Numbered from the stretch's first letter, positions 1-10,602 are shown. The stretch: DNA of 64,000 nt from Roseiarcus sp963751165 (GCA_963751165.1 CAVVTP010000008.1:1-64000), one strand, 5' to 3'. Numbers and translations: made by a program. Notes: a model not told the origin generated them from the sequence alone.

Positions 1-167
1 TGCGCATAAAATGGCTGCGAGGGCGGAACAGCGGATTTTTTCGTGGAAACAGCGGAATTATTGTCGCGAATCAAGCGGAAACAGGGGAACTTGGCTGACG
101 GGGGCGCGCATAAGAGAACGCGCGCCCGCGGTTCAAAGACCAGAAGTGAAGCCCGGTCAACGCGACT

Positions 168-678
168 TCAGCGTCCGTAGCACATGCTGACCAGACGCCG
201 GCCGAGATAGCGGCCGAATCGGTCGTACACCGGCCGACGAGCCCAACATCCGACATTGTGTAGCCGTAGTTTGCGCCGCGTACGAATACTCGTAGCCGTA
301 ATACGGATACCCATACCCATATCCATAATACGGATATGTGACGGCCGCGCCGATGAGCGCGCCGGCCGCCAGCCCGGGCCAGAAGCCGCCGCCGCACCAG
401 CCGCCCCAGCCACAGCCGCCCCAACCGCCGCCCCAACCACCACCCCAGCCGACACCGCGCCAGCCGCCGCCCCAGCCGCCGCCGCGGCCGCCGCCCCAGC
501 CACCGCCGCGCCAGCCGCCGAAGCCGCCATGAAAGCCGCCAAAGCCGCCATGAAAGCCGCCGAAACCCCCGCCATGGAAAAACGCTGCGTCGGCGGGAGC
601 GCTCGATAACGCCCCCGCGGCCGACAACGCGACCGCGGCCAGGCCGGAAACGAGCCATTTGGGAATTGAAACGCGCAT
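168..678 (-). pseudogene. Gly-rich secreted protein, frameshifted near C-terminus
   Basis: A signal peptide (hydrophobic stretch ending around SSAPADA) is followed by a long low-complexity region of GGF/GGW repeats and a Tyr/Gly segment. ATG at 678 is chosen because a GGAGG lies 10 bases upstream; an in-frame GTG at 687 sits too close to that site. The expected conserved tail (CWARRPVYDRFGRYLG..., ending CYGR) is present but in another frame, so an indel is inferred at about 245-262; as given, the first frame runs on to 157. The product should be exported or envelope-associated. This family is common in Rhizobiales and has no known biochemical role. Confidence 0.6.
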
Positions 679-834
679 CGCTCTCACTCCTCCCGCCCAA
701 AGCCCAACTCGCCCGATTTCGAAAAAGCCAATAAGCGCTGCTCGGCTCGGGCCGCGGCGGCGCTTGGCCCTGAACCGACGCGTCCGCGAAAGGTTCCGTC
801 GACGGGGAATTTTCAGCCAGCAAAGACCCCGAGG

Positions 835-2012
835 TCAACCGCCGAAGATGACACGCTTGAAACGGCTGCTGGCGACCGCAAAATAGACGACGCCGATGAC
901 GAGCATCGCGACCATCGGCCGCCAGACGAGCGTTACGTCGGCCCCACGGAACAGCACCGACTGGGCAAAGGCGAAAAAATGCGGCGTCGGGTTGATATCT
1001 GCACATATATTGCAGCCAAACCGGCATGCTCTCCATCGGCGTGCTCGACCCCGAGAGCAGCTGCGTCACCATCAGCACCGGCATGGCGAGCAGTCCGAAC
1101 TGGCCCATGGTCGTGGCCAGCGTGCCGAGCATGATGCCGAGCGCTGCCACGACGAGGGCGTAGATCACGGCGCCGAGGAGGAACAGCAGCAGCGAGCCGT
1201 TGATCGGGGAGCCGATCCACCAGTGGACCACGAACTGCAGAGACAGCATCGCCGCAACAAGGATCACGAGGCCATTGGCGATCATCTTGGCGAGCATGAT
1301 CTCGGTGGCACGACCGGCATCACGAGAAGGTGTTCGACCGTGCCCTGCTCGCGCTCGCGAATGAGCGCCGCGCCGGTCAGGATGACGGTCAACAGCGTGA
1401 TCTGGTTGATGACCTGGGTCATCGCCGAGAACCAGGAGGTCTTGAGGTTCGGGTTGAACGCGGCGCGCACGACGAGGTTGATCGGCGCCGCCTTCGAAGC
1501 GCCTTGCCGGTGATGAACGACTGGATCTCGTTGGCGATGGCTGTCCTGAGATAGTTCGCCCCGTTGCCGGCCTGGGCGACCGCGGTGGCGTCGACATTGA
1601 TCTGGATACCGGTCTTGCGTTGGGCCCGAATGTCGGCCTCGAAATTGGGCGGGATCTCGACGACGAACAGGAGCTTGCCCTGGTCCATCATCGGGTCGAT
1701 TTGCGAGGCTGTGATCTGCACGGGCGGCTGGAAGGTCGGGCGTCTCAGGCCCTCGGCGATCCGCCGCGACAAGTCGGACCCGTCTTCGTCCACGATGCCG
1801 ACCGAGAGATTGGTCGCTTCGGTCACGGCCCCGGTGGCGACCGTGTTGACCGAAATGCTGAAGGCGTAAACCACCAGGATGAGCATCGTCGGGTCGGCCC
1901 GAATGCTGCGCAGCTCCTTGATCACGAGGCGGAAGATGTTGACGACGTGATCGCGCAACGTCAGCGGTTTTGCTTCGGCGAGATGCGGGAGCGGCGGGGG
2001 CGGCGACGACAT
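835..2012 (-). pseudogene. ABC-2 type permease (YhhJ-like), three frame breaks
   Basis: This is the second membrane subunit of a yhiI-rbbA-yhhJ type exporter. The N-terminal part (from MSSPPPPLPHLAEAK) has one membrane segment and a periplasmic domain. The remainder is spread over three other frames: an AAPINLVVRAAFNPN segment, an EIMLAKMIANGLVILVAAM segment with several membrane helices, and a tail ending SSRFKRVIFGG and a stop at 835-837. Breaks lie near 1485-1500, 1300-1325 and 1000-1015. The rejoined protein would be about 390 residues, normal for the family. It starts two bases after the RbbA-like gene ends, so it is the last gene of that operon. Three breaks make it either a real pseudogene or poorly read sequence. 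Confidence 0.75.
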
Positions 2013-2013
2013 C

Positions 2014-4759
2014 TCAAGCCTCCTGCTTGCGGAGCAGGAGAAGCGACAGCGCGAGGAAAGCGAGCGCGATGATCGTGATTCCCGCGACGTTGCGCCACAG
2101 GTCGGCCATGCCGAGCGCCTTGGCGAACACCCCGACGGTCACCGGCTGATACCAGGCCGAGGGGAAGGATAGGCCAAGGATCTTCGCGGTCCCCGACAGG
2201 GACGACACGGGCGCGAAGAGGCCGGAAAAGTTGACGGCCGGAACGATCGACAGAATTGCCGTGGCGAACACTGCCGCCACCTGGGTGCGCACGAACGAAG
2301 AGATGAGCTGCCCAAACCCGGTGGTGGCGAACACGTAGACGAGGGTGGCGATGAGCAGGGTGAGGAACGGCCCCTTGATCGGAACGTGGAATATGAAGAT
2401 CGCCATCAGGAATAGCGCAAAAAAGTTGATCATCGCGACGGCGACATACGGCATCTGCTTGCCGATCAGGAATTCGAACTTGGTGATCGGCGTCGAGCGG
2501 AAGTTTGCAATCGACCCCGTCTCCTTCTCGCGCACCACGGCGATCGCCGACATGATCGCCGGGATCAGACAGAGCATCAGCATGAAGACGCTCGGGACCA
2601 TGGCGTTGACACTGAGGAAGGCCTGGTTGTAGCGGAACCGAGTTTCAATATTGTCGTCGTTCCATTTGTTCGGCGCGCCTGGACGATGCACTTCGCGTTG
2701 AAGCTCCTCGCCCTGCTTGCGGACAACTCCGCCGACATAATTCTTCGCCGTCTCGCCGCGGAACGTCATGGCGCCGTCGACCGTCGCGTCGACCTCGGGC
2801 TGGCGCCCGTTGAGGAGGTCGCGGCCGAAGCCGGGGGGCACCTCGACAACGATCTGCGTGTTCCCGCTCTTAAGTCGCCTCTCCGCCCCTTCGGCGGACT
2901 TGATCGGGGGTTGCATTGAAAAATAGCGCGAGCCCTCGAAGCCCTGCAGCAGTTCGCGGCTCTGCGGCGTGTCGTCCTGATCGAAGGATGCCGTCGCCAG
3001 GTTCTCGATGTCGAACGAGATGCCGTAACCGAAGGCGAGCATCAGAACGATCGGGCCGAAGAGGGCGAAGGCCATTCGGATCGGGTCGCGCAGCAGCTCG
3101 ACCGTTTCGCGCCGCGCGTAAGCCCAGAGCCGTCCAATGTTGAAATGCCTCGGCGGCGAGACCGGCTCCGCCTCGGCCGCCTCAGCGTCCGCCGGCGCCG
3201 CTTCGATCTTCTTCGAGCGATCGATCCCGGCCGCCTCGGCGAGATAGCCGACAAAACAATCCTCGAGCGAGTCGCTGCCGCGTTCCTTGACGAGATCGTA
3301 AGGCGCGCCGACCGCGAGCACCTTGCCGGCATGCATGAGCGAGATGCGGTCGCAGCGCTCCGCCTCGTTCATGAAATGGGTGGTGACGAAAATCGTCACC
3401 CCGTCGTCGCGCGAGAGATCGATCAGCGTTCGCCAGAAGGCGTCGCGGGCGATCGGATCGACGCCCGAGGTCGGCTCGTCGAGAATGAGAATGGCGGGCT
3501 CGTGCAGCACCGCGACGGCAAGCTGAAGGCGTTGCTTGATGCCGAGCGGCAGGCTGTCCGGGCGCGCGTTGACGAAGGCTTTCAAGTCGTAGCGATCGAG
3601 CAGCTCCTCGAGTTCGCCCGGCGACCTTTTCATGCGGCAGATGGTAGAGCTGGGCGTGCAGCTCGAGGTTCTGTCCAACCGTCAGCTCGCCGTAGAGCGA
3701 GAAGGCCTGCGTCATGTAGCCGACGTTGCGCCGGGCCTGCATGTCGTTCGAGCCCATGGGCTGGCCGAACAGCTGGCACGTTCCGCTGGTCGCCGGCAGG
3801 AAGCCCACCAGCATTTTCATCGTCGTCGACTTGCCGCAGCCGTTCGAGCCGAGGAAGCCGAAGATCTCGCCGCGGGGGATTCGGAAACTGACGTGGTCGA
3901 CGGCGACGAAATCTCCGAACCGCCGCGTCAGTCCCTCCGCCTCGATCGCCGGCGTCTCGTCGGGCGACGCCACGCGCGGGCGGACGACCACCTGCTGGTG
4001 CAGGGCGCGCTTGGCCTCCGGCATGAGCGCGATGAACGCCTCGTCGAGATTGGGTTTTCCCGTCTTGGCGAGCAGCTCCTTCAGCGTGCCGGTGGCGATG
4101 ATCTTGCCGTCGTCCATCGCCATCAGCCAGTCGAAACGCTCGGCTTCGTCCATATAGGCGGTGGCGACCATCACGCTCATCTGCGGCCGGCGGGCGCGGA
4201 TAGAGTTGATGAGATCCCAGAATTGGCCGCGCGACAAAGGATCGACGCCGGTCGTCGGCTCGTCGAGAATGAGAAGATCCGGATCGTTGATCAGGGCGCA
4301 GCACAGGCTCAGCTTCTGCTTCATGCCGCCGGAGAGCTTGCCGGCCGGGCGCGCCTCGAACTTCTCCATCGCCGTCGCGGTGAGGAGCTCGGTGATGCGC
4401 GTCCGGCGCTCTTCTGCGCCCTGCCCGAACAGCCGACCGAAGAAGTCGATGTTCTCGAACACGCTCAGCGTCGGATAGAGATTGCGGCCGAGCCCCTGCG
4501 GCATATAGGCGATGCGGCCCCGGATCTCCCTCAGATTGGACCTGTCTCCGACGTCCTTGTCGAAGACCAGGACCTCCCCCTGCTGAATCTTTCTCACCCC
4601 GGCGATCAGCGCGAGAAGCGACGACTTGCCGACTCCGTCCGGCCCGATCACACCGACCATGATGCGCGCCGGAATGTCGATGCTGACGTCATCGAGCGAG
4701 ACGGTCGCGCCGTACCGGTGCGATACGTTCGTGACCTTCGCGATTGCGTTACCGATCAT
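2014..4759 (-). pseudogene. rbbA: RbbA-like ABC ATPase-ATPase-permease fusion, one frameshift
   Basis: The rejoined protein is about 914 residues: two ABC ATPase domains followed by an ABC-2 membrane domain, the architecture of E. coli RbbA/YhiH. The first domain has Walker A as GPDGVGKSS, signature LSGGMKQK and Walker B LLILDEPTTGVDP. The second has GSNGCGKST and, after the break, signature LPLGIKQR and LILDEPTSGVDP. The permease half has a large periplasmic loop and five or six helices. The frame breaks near 3620-3640, after YHLPHEKV. The start ATG overlaps the stop of the HlyD gene (ATGA at 4756-4759), indicating translational coupling. The likely role is export of an unknown substrate together with the flanking adaptor and permease. 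Confidence 0.85.
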
Positions 4760-5923
4760 TTGGCGTCGGGGGCCTTGGTTTCGGACGCGCTGTTGTCTGG
4801 GCTCTTAGCTTCCGATCCGGCCGATGGCTGCGCGTTGTCGTTACCAGACGCCGGAGCCGCATTGGCTTGAGGGGGCTTGGGAAGCTTGACCTGAAGATCG
4901 GCCGGCCATTCCAGGCCGGCTTTGATGCGGACGAAGCCGAGACCCCGCACGCCTGTCTTCACCCGCGTGTAGAACTGCTGAAGAAGCTGCGGATCTATCT
5001 TCAGCTTGACGCGGAACATCAGCTTGGCGCGCTCGTCCTTCGTCTCGACGGTCTTCGGCGTGAATTGCGCGTCGGCCGCGACGAAGCTGACGCTGGCCGG
5101 AATCACATAGTCCGGAACGGGATCGAGGATGATGCGCGCCTCGTCGCCGACCGCCAATCTGCCGGCCTCCGCGGCCGGCAGGAAGAGCGTCATATAAACA
5201 TCGGTGAGGTCGAGAATGGTGACGATCGGCGCCCCGGCGGCAACGACCTCGCCGGCCCGCGCAAGCTGATACTGGACCCGTCCAAGCCGTGGCGACACGA
5301 GGGTCAGATCATCGATGATCGACTGGACTCGATCGACCTCGGCTTCCGCGTTCGCGATTTGCGACAGGGCCTGATCGCGCTGCGAGGTGAAGCTCTTCAC
5401 CGCCGCAACCGCCGAAGTCGTAGTTTCGCTTGCGCTGCTCGAAGGTTTGCTTGGTGATGTGGCCAGACTTCATCAGCTCCTGGCCGCGTTCGAAATCGGA
5501 TTTGGCGAAGGTGAGCGCGCTCTCCCGAGAGGTGATCTCCGCTTCCGCTGCCGCGAGCGCGTCGTTGGCCTTCTGCACGTCCGCCTTTGCCGCGCGCAAC
5601 TTGGCCTCATACTCCGGCGAGGTGATCTTCGCGATCACTTGCCCTTGCGTGACGCTGGAGCCCTCCTCCACCGTCACTTCGGAGAGTCGGCCCGGATATT
5701 TGGAGGACACGTCGACCTGGGTCGCCTCGAGGCGTCCGTTGGACTTGACGATGCCGTCAGGCAAAGACTCGCCGCGCAAGCGCGCGATGAGATTCCGGAT
5801 GATCTGGGCATGCGCCGACGAGCCAAGCCAAGCGCCGCTCTTCGGCTCCGCGCCCGAGAAGAACGCGCACGCCCCGACGCCTAACAAAAGGGCCGACGCC
5901 ATAACGCGCCGATGAACATTCAT
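4756..5923 (-). pseudogene. HlyD-family membrane fusion protein (YhiI-like), one frameshift
   Basis: This is the periplasmic adaptor of the downstream ABC exporter. ATG at 5923 follows AGGAG at good spacing; it gives an N-terminal signal/anchor ending near SSAHAQ, then a biotinyl-lipoyl-like half motif (VDVSSKYPGRLSEVTVEEG), a coiled-coil hairpin (FAKSDFERGQELMKSG), the second lipoyl half (LTLVSPRLGRVQYQLA) and a beta-barrel part. The frame breaks near 5400-5418, in the hairpin. It is the first gene of the three-gene operon. It is closely similar along most of its length to the HlyD protein at 8158-10096, so the two are paralogues. Confidence 0.8.
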
Positions 5924-6454
5924 TGTGGATCTCCTGCGCGCGTCATCCGGATTTGGCGTCTCGCCCGCGGATGAAAATTCTCGGAACGCAGGAACCGCGT
6001 CGTCCATCTCGCGACGCCGGCCAAATTGGCGTCATGAGTTGCCACCTCTGCCTCCAAGCCTCAAGCCGCTTTCCTAGGCAAGCGCGACCACATTGTAAAG
6101 AACGATCCAGAGAGAAGGGTTTGGCTGCGACAAAAGGCCTTGGCGGGCCACAAACCAAGAACGATGACAACTCAGGTCCGACAAAATTTGAGCGACAAAG
6201 TTTACCGGCCCGAGCTCGCTCAAGTCCTTGCAGATGGATGCAACCTACCGAGTGGCGATCCTCGCGGAGTTAATTCTGCGTCGGTCAGTCCCTGTCTCGT
6301 CGGGATTGAAATTTCCGACGATTTGGCCAAGACTCGAGCATCGGGAGTCTCAAGAGTTGGCTCTTGTGATGCCGAAGGAGGCTCGTCCGCCAACTGAGCG
6401 GCTTCCGACGAACGAGGCAAAGCTGTGAGCTGCCTTCAGTCGGGAGGTTACGTC
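5924..6454. other. Intergenic region between divergent genes
   Basis: This 531-base region separates the HlyD exporter operon (leftward) from the NVNR-repeat protein gene (rightward). It should hold both promoters. No reading frame with family resemblance and no RNA gene was recognised. The last 15 bases carry the GGGAGG ribosome site of the following gene. Confidence 0.5.
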
Positions 6455-7081
6455 ATGCGTTGGTCGCGTCATTTTAAAAATACTCTGCTTGCTTTGGCGC
6501 TTGCGGGGCTGATCGTGCCTGAAGCGAACGCAATCGAGATTTACACCGGGGCGAGCCCCACGACGCAAATGGACGATGGGTTCCTTACGCAGATTCGCCG
6601 CGGCGGCGGCGGTATGCGTCACGGCGGTGGCGGAATGCATCGGGGCGGCGGAGGAATGCATCGGGGCGGCATGCATGGCGGCGGGCGCTACGCCGGCGGA
6701 ATGCACCGAGGCGGCATGCATGGCGGGGCGCGCTACGCGGGGGGAATGAACCGAGGCATGCATGGCAACGTCAACCGGAACGTGAATCGCAACGTCAACC
6801 GGAACGTCAATCGCAACGTCAATCGCAATGTGAATCGAAACGTCAATCGCGGCGCCTACGGATATCGCGGCGGCTATGGTTACCGGGGCGGCGCGGTGTG
6901 GGCCGGGCGACCTGGATGGTACCGATGGCCGGCCGGCGGCGCGATTGCAGCGGGCGCGGCGATCGGCTTTGTCTCGGCGGCGACCGCGGCGGCCTGGGCT
7001 GGCGCGCCCCCGCAGCCGGGTCTCTGCTGGTACTATACCGACCCGAGCCAGCATCAGGGCTTCTGGGACGTGTGCCAATAA
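6455..7081 (+). CDS. Secreted Gly/His/Met-rich protein with NVNR tandem repeats
   Basis: ATG at 6455 is chosen because GGGAGG lies seven bases upstream; an earlier in-frame ATG at 6425 lacks a site. The 208-residue product has a signal peptide (LLALALAGLIVPEANA), a GGGGMHRGG / GGMHGG-type region rich in His and Met, seven exact NVNR tetrapeptides, a YGYRGGYGYRGG stretch, a hydrophobic Gly/Ala segment (GGAIAAGAAIGFVSAATAAA) and a short conserved-looking tail with WYYTDPSQHQGFWDVC. The tail resembles the C-terminus of small exported rhizobial proteins. Met/His-rich repeats could bind metals, but that is only inference. No operon partner is evident. Confidence 0.65.
   Translation: MRWSRHFKNTLLALALAGLIVPEANAIEIYTGASPTTQMDDGFLTQIRRGGGGMRHGGGGMHRGGGGMHRGGMHGGGRYAGGMHRGGMHGGARYAGGMNRGMHGNVNRNVNRNVNRNVNRNVNRNVNRNVNRGAYGYRGGYGYRGGAVWAGRPGWYRWPAGGAIAAGAAIGFVSAATAAAWAGAPPQPGLCWYYTDPSQHQGFWDVCQ
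6767..6850 (+). repeat. Seven 12-base tandem repeats encoding NVNR
   Basis: Seven consecutive copies of AAYGTSAAYCGN encode NVNR each time. Third-position differences show the repeat is kept at protein level rather than being a recent slippage product. Confidence 0.9.
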
Positions 7082-7284
7082 GCCCGGATTGCGTACGCAT
7101 GTCCCGGCGTCGTCGCAGGCCGGCGCCGGTTCAAAATTCGTGATGGCGCTAACTTGAGCTCAAATGTCGCCTCGAAAGAGGCGACAACCGGCTTGAGCGA
7201 CGCGCAGGGGCCAAGCGACAATTCAGATTGCGCAAGGCTCGGCAAGCCGGTCTATCGTCCAAAGAACGCGCCTGGGGGAACGGG

Positions 7285-8136
7285 ATGGCGACGACAAAGC
7301 AACGGCGCAAAGCCGGCAAGATCGAGGACGACGACAGCTTGCGCAACGCGCGCAAGCTTTCCGGCAAGGATTACGAGCGCGAGCTCGCCCGCCTGCATGG
7401 CGAGCTCGTGAAGCTGCAGCTCTGGGCGGTCGACAAGGGGTTGAAGGCCTGCGTCGTGTTCGAGGGCCGTGACGGGGCCGGCAAGGGCGGGGTGATCAAA
7501 GCCATCACCGAGCGCGTCAGCCCGCGGGTGTTCCGGGTGGTGGCTCTGCCTGCGCCGACCGAGCGGGAAAAGTCGCAGATGTATATCCAGCGCTACATCC
7601 GCTACATGCCGGCTGCCGGCGAGATCGTTCTCTTCGACCGCAGCTGGTACAACCGCGCCGGGGTCGAGCGGGTGATGGAGTTCTGCTCGATGGAGCAGGT
7701 GAAGCGCTTCCTCGAAGTGACGCCCGAGGTCGAGAAGGCGTTCGTCGAGTCGGGCATTATCCTCATCAAGTATTGGCTCGAGGTCAGCGAAGCGGAGCAG
7801 ACGCGGCGGCTCGAGGCCCGCATCAACGATCCGCGCAAGATCTGGAAACTGTCGCCGATGGACCTCAAGTCCTACAGCCGTTGGTACGACTACTCTCTCG
7901 CCCGCGACGAGATGTTCAAGGCGACCGACATGCCCTGGGCGCCATGGCACGTGGTGCGGTCGGACGACAAGAAGCGCGCACGGCTCAATGTCATTTCCCA
8001 CCTTTTATCGAAGATCCCGTACAGGGAACTGGATCTACCGAGGCCCGAACTGCCGAAGCGGCAGAAGCCGCACGGCTACGAGGAGCCAAGCTATCCCTTC
8101 AAATTCGTGCCGGAACTCGAGTGGCCGACTGGCTGA
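7285..8136 (+). CDS. ppk2: Polyphosphate kinase 2 (PPK2)
   Basis: This cytoplasmic enzyme transfers phosphate between polyphosphate and nucleoside diphosphates. The 283-residue product is a single PPK2 domain: Walker A-like GRDGAGKGG at residues 61-69, Walker B/lid motif FDRSWYNRAGVE from 117, and typical downstream WKLSPMDLKS and DMPWAPWHVV blocks. ATG at 7285 is preferred over an upstream in-frame start because GGGGGAACGGG precedes it and MATTKQ fits family N-termini. The length matches single-domain class I enzymes. It stands alone, convergent with the HlyD fusion gene 21 bases away. Confidence 0.93.
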   Translation: MATTKQRRKAGKIEDDDSLRNARKLSGKDYERELARLHGELVKLQLWAVDKGLKACVVFEGRDGAGKGGVIKAITERVSPRVFRVVALPAPTEREKSQMYIQRYIRYMPAAGEIVLFDRSWYNRAGVERVMEFCSMEQVKRFLEVTPEVEKAFVESGIILIKYWLEVSEAEQTRRLEARINDPRKIWKLSPMDLKSYSRWYDYSLARDEMFKATDMPWAPWHVVRSDDKKRARLNVISHLLSKIPYRELDLPRPELPKRQKPHGYEEPSYPFKFVPELEWPTG

Positions 8137-8157
8137 CACTTAAGAAGAAACGCCGCA

Positions 8158-10096
8158 TCAGAGCGGGCATTTCATCAAAGTGGTCGCCAGCACCGGATCG
8201 CCTGTCGCGCTATAGAATAGCTCAGTATCCGATCTGAGCGTGATGTACACGGTTCGCGACGTATAGCTGATCGAGTCCTGACAGTCGGCGCTCAGTTTGA
8301 GCGCCCCGCCTTGCTTCGTCGCCGTTTCGAGCAGACAGATGGCGGAGGGCAATCGGATTCGCTGCGGCTCGACGATCGCGGCCTGCGCAAATCTGTCCAC
8401 CGGCTGCCGAAAGGCCAACGCTTCGCCTCGCCGTTGGAAAAGCCGGCCGCAGTCGCCGGCAGAAGAAGCCCAGGCGCCAACCAACCGCGCGACGCTCTGG
8501 GGAGCGAACTCGGGCGGAGGCTCTTGCGCGTCGGGCTCTGAGCCTTGCTCCTCCGCGGCCGCCGCGGAAGCCGCCGCAGGCGGCGAGGCTGCAGGCGCAG
8601 GAGCCGTAGCGGGCGGAGCGGCTTGCGCGGCCGGTGCGGGAGGAGGCGGAGGGGTAGGAGCCGCAGCGGGCGCAGCCGTTTGTGCGACAGGCGCAGGGAC
8701 AGCCGCCACAGCTTGGGCGGGAGCTGCGGTCGGCGGAGCCGTTTGCGCGACAGATGGAGGAACGGCCGGCGCGGGCGCGACGGGCGCCACGGACGGAGCC
8801 GTTTGCGCGACAGATGGAGGAACAGCCGGCGCGGGCGCGACAGGCGCCACGGACGGAGCGGCTTGCGCGACCGGCGCGGGCACAGGCGCCACGGGAGCCG
8901 GGGCGGGCGGAATCGCATGCGGGGCCGGCGCGGAAGCAGGCGCGGGAACCGCCGCAGGCGGGGCGACTCGCGCGACAGGCGTGGGAGTGGGCGCAGCCGC
9001 AGCAGGCGCCGGGGTTTCCGCGATCGGCGGCGACGCGGGCGCGGGAGGAAGCTTCACTTCCAATTCGGCCGGCCATTTCGCGTCCGGTCGCGTGCGAACG
9101 AATCCGAAGCCGATCAGCCCGCCCTCCACCCTCCCGTAATAGGTCTTCAGGACCTGCCGATCGATCCTGAGTTCAACGCGAAACATCAGTTTGGCGCGCT
9201 CGTCCTTGGTCTCGACCGTCTTCGGAGTGAACTGCGATTCGGACGCGACAAAGCTCACTTCAGCCGGAATGACGTAGTCGGGGACCGCGTCGAGGACGAC
9301 GCGGGCTTCGCCCCCGACCCCCAACCTCCCTGCGTCGGCCGCCGGAAGGAAAATGATCATGCGGAGGTCGGTTAGATCGAGTATCGTGACGATCGGCTCG
9401 CCTGCCGCAACCGTCTCCCCTTTTCGCGCCAATTGATACTGGACCTTGCCGTTCCGTGGAGACACGAGCGTGAGATCCTGGATCATCGAGTTTATCTGCT
9501 GAACTTTGGCTTCCGCGGCTGCGATCGAGGCCTGCGCCTGATCTCGCCGGGCGGACATGGTTTCGACCGCCGCTTGCGCCGCCTCGAAGTTGCGCTGCCG
9601 TTCCTCGAACAGCTGCTTGGTAATAAAGCCGGTCTTCATAAGCTCCTGGCCGCGCTCGAAGTCGGACTTCGCGAATTCGAACGCGGCCTTGCGCGAAGCA
9701 ATGTCGGCCTCGGCCGCCGCGAAAGCGCCCTGCGCGGATTGGAGGTCAGACTGCGCTGCGCGCAGCTGCGCCTCGATTTCCGGCGAGGAGATCCTTGCGA
9801 TCGCCTGACCGATCGCGACAGTACTTCCTTCCTCGACCGAGATGTCCGCAAGTTGGCCGGCATATTTCGATGAGACGTCGACCTGATTCGCTTCGATCCG
9901 GCCCTGAGCCTTTGCGATTCCATAAGGCTGAGTCTCGGCCGCGCAGTCGCGCAATCAATTTGCGGAGCGGCTGGGCCTGCGCGGAGGAAACGAATCCGTG
10001 ATCGCCAACAATTCTGGTGTCGCCCGTGGCCAACACGAGACCTGCGCTCAAGAGGAGGGCCAGAGCCGTCGAAGCGCGCTTACAATGACTATTCAT
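8158..10096 (-). pseudogene. HlyD-family protein fused to a four-Cys secreted domain, one frameshift
   Basis: From ATG 10096 the protein has a signal/anchor ending SSAQAQ, then a HlyD adaptor core (SSKYAGQLADISVEEG, FAKSDFERGQELMKTG, LTLVSPRNGKVQYQLA) that is clearly paralogous to the adaptor at 4756-5923. After about residue 320 comes a roughly 170-residue Pro/Ala linker and then a C-terminal domain of about 110 residues (LVGAWASSAGDC ... FRQPVDRFAQAAIV ... SADCQDSISYTS ... MKCPL). That domain matches the separate secreted protein at 18642-19055, with all four cysteines conserved. The frame breaks near 9950, just after LIARLRG. No transporter subunit is adjacent. The fusion is real sequence within one frame; its function is unknown. 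Confidence 0.8.
8735..8854 (-). repeat. 60-base tandem duplication in the Pro/Ala linker
   Basis: Two consecutive 60-base units differ at only a few positions and encode the 20-residue unit APSVAPVAPAPAVPPSVAQT twice. The flanking linker is built of looser variants, which suggests growth by unequal exchange. Confidence 0.85.
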
Positions 10097-10170
10097 GCCG
10101 GACTCCCGCGCATGATGCTTGTGATTAAGGGCGCTCGCGCTGATAGGAACCGCTCAGGTCTGGGGCGGCG

Positions 10171-10482
10171 TCAGCGCGCCATGCACCGGTGATAGTAGTG
10201 GTTGAAGGCTCGGCTCCTCTGGACGGCGCGCCGTGTCAGGCCCACCCCGGCCCCGATGGCCGCGCCCGCGCCCGCGGCCGCTCCGAAGGAGCCGATCGCG
10301 CCTCCGACAATCGCGCCGCGAACCGGACCGCCGCGGGTCGGCGCTGAGCGCGCCATGTTGTGGGCGTAGGCTTCGCACCGCTGGGACTTTGTCGCTGCTA
10401 CCGCCACATCGCCGGCGGGTATTGCGACTTCAGCGGCTAGAGCGAGGCATGTCACCAAGGTAAGCGCCGCTCGCGTTCTCAT
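10171..10482 (-). CDS. Small secreted glycine-zipper protein
   Basis: ATG at 10482 is preceded by a GGGGAG site and gives a 103-residue product with a signal peptide (ALTLVTCLALAAEVAIPAGDVAVA), a conserved-type CEAYAHNMAR segment and a glycine-zipper membrane stretch (GAIVGGAIGSFGAAAGAGAAIGAGVG), ending YYHRCMAR. Two cysteines (CEAY and HRC) could pair in the periplasm. Glycine-zipper proteins usually sit in or at the outer membrane; no specific role is known. Longer in-frame starts exist upstream but add only a non-hydrophobic extension. Confidence 0.6.
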   Translation of the reverse strand: MRTRAALTLVTCLALAAEVAIPAGDVAVAATKSQRCEAYAHNMARSAPTRGGPVRGAIVGGAIGSFGAAAGAGAAIGAGVGLTRRAVQRSRAFNHYYHRCMAR

Positions 10483-10602
10483 TTTCCGAACTCCCCTCTC
10501 TTCCATCCAGAGCCCGGCGCCGGCGCCGGGTATCCATCGTTCTGCTTGCCGGGACAGCGTTTGAAGCAAGCGCGTCTCCTCCGATCGAGCACAATAAGGA
10601 CG

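Noticed and set aside
71..1597. A 508-residue leftward open frame at the left edge
   Set aside because: It is a chance joining of one fragment of the frame-broken permease with the out-of-frame part of the Gly-rich gene.
6767..6850. CRISPR-like regular repeats
   Set aside because: Units are 12 bases, contiguous without spacers, and in frame within a protein gene.
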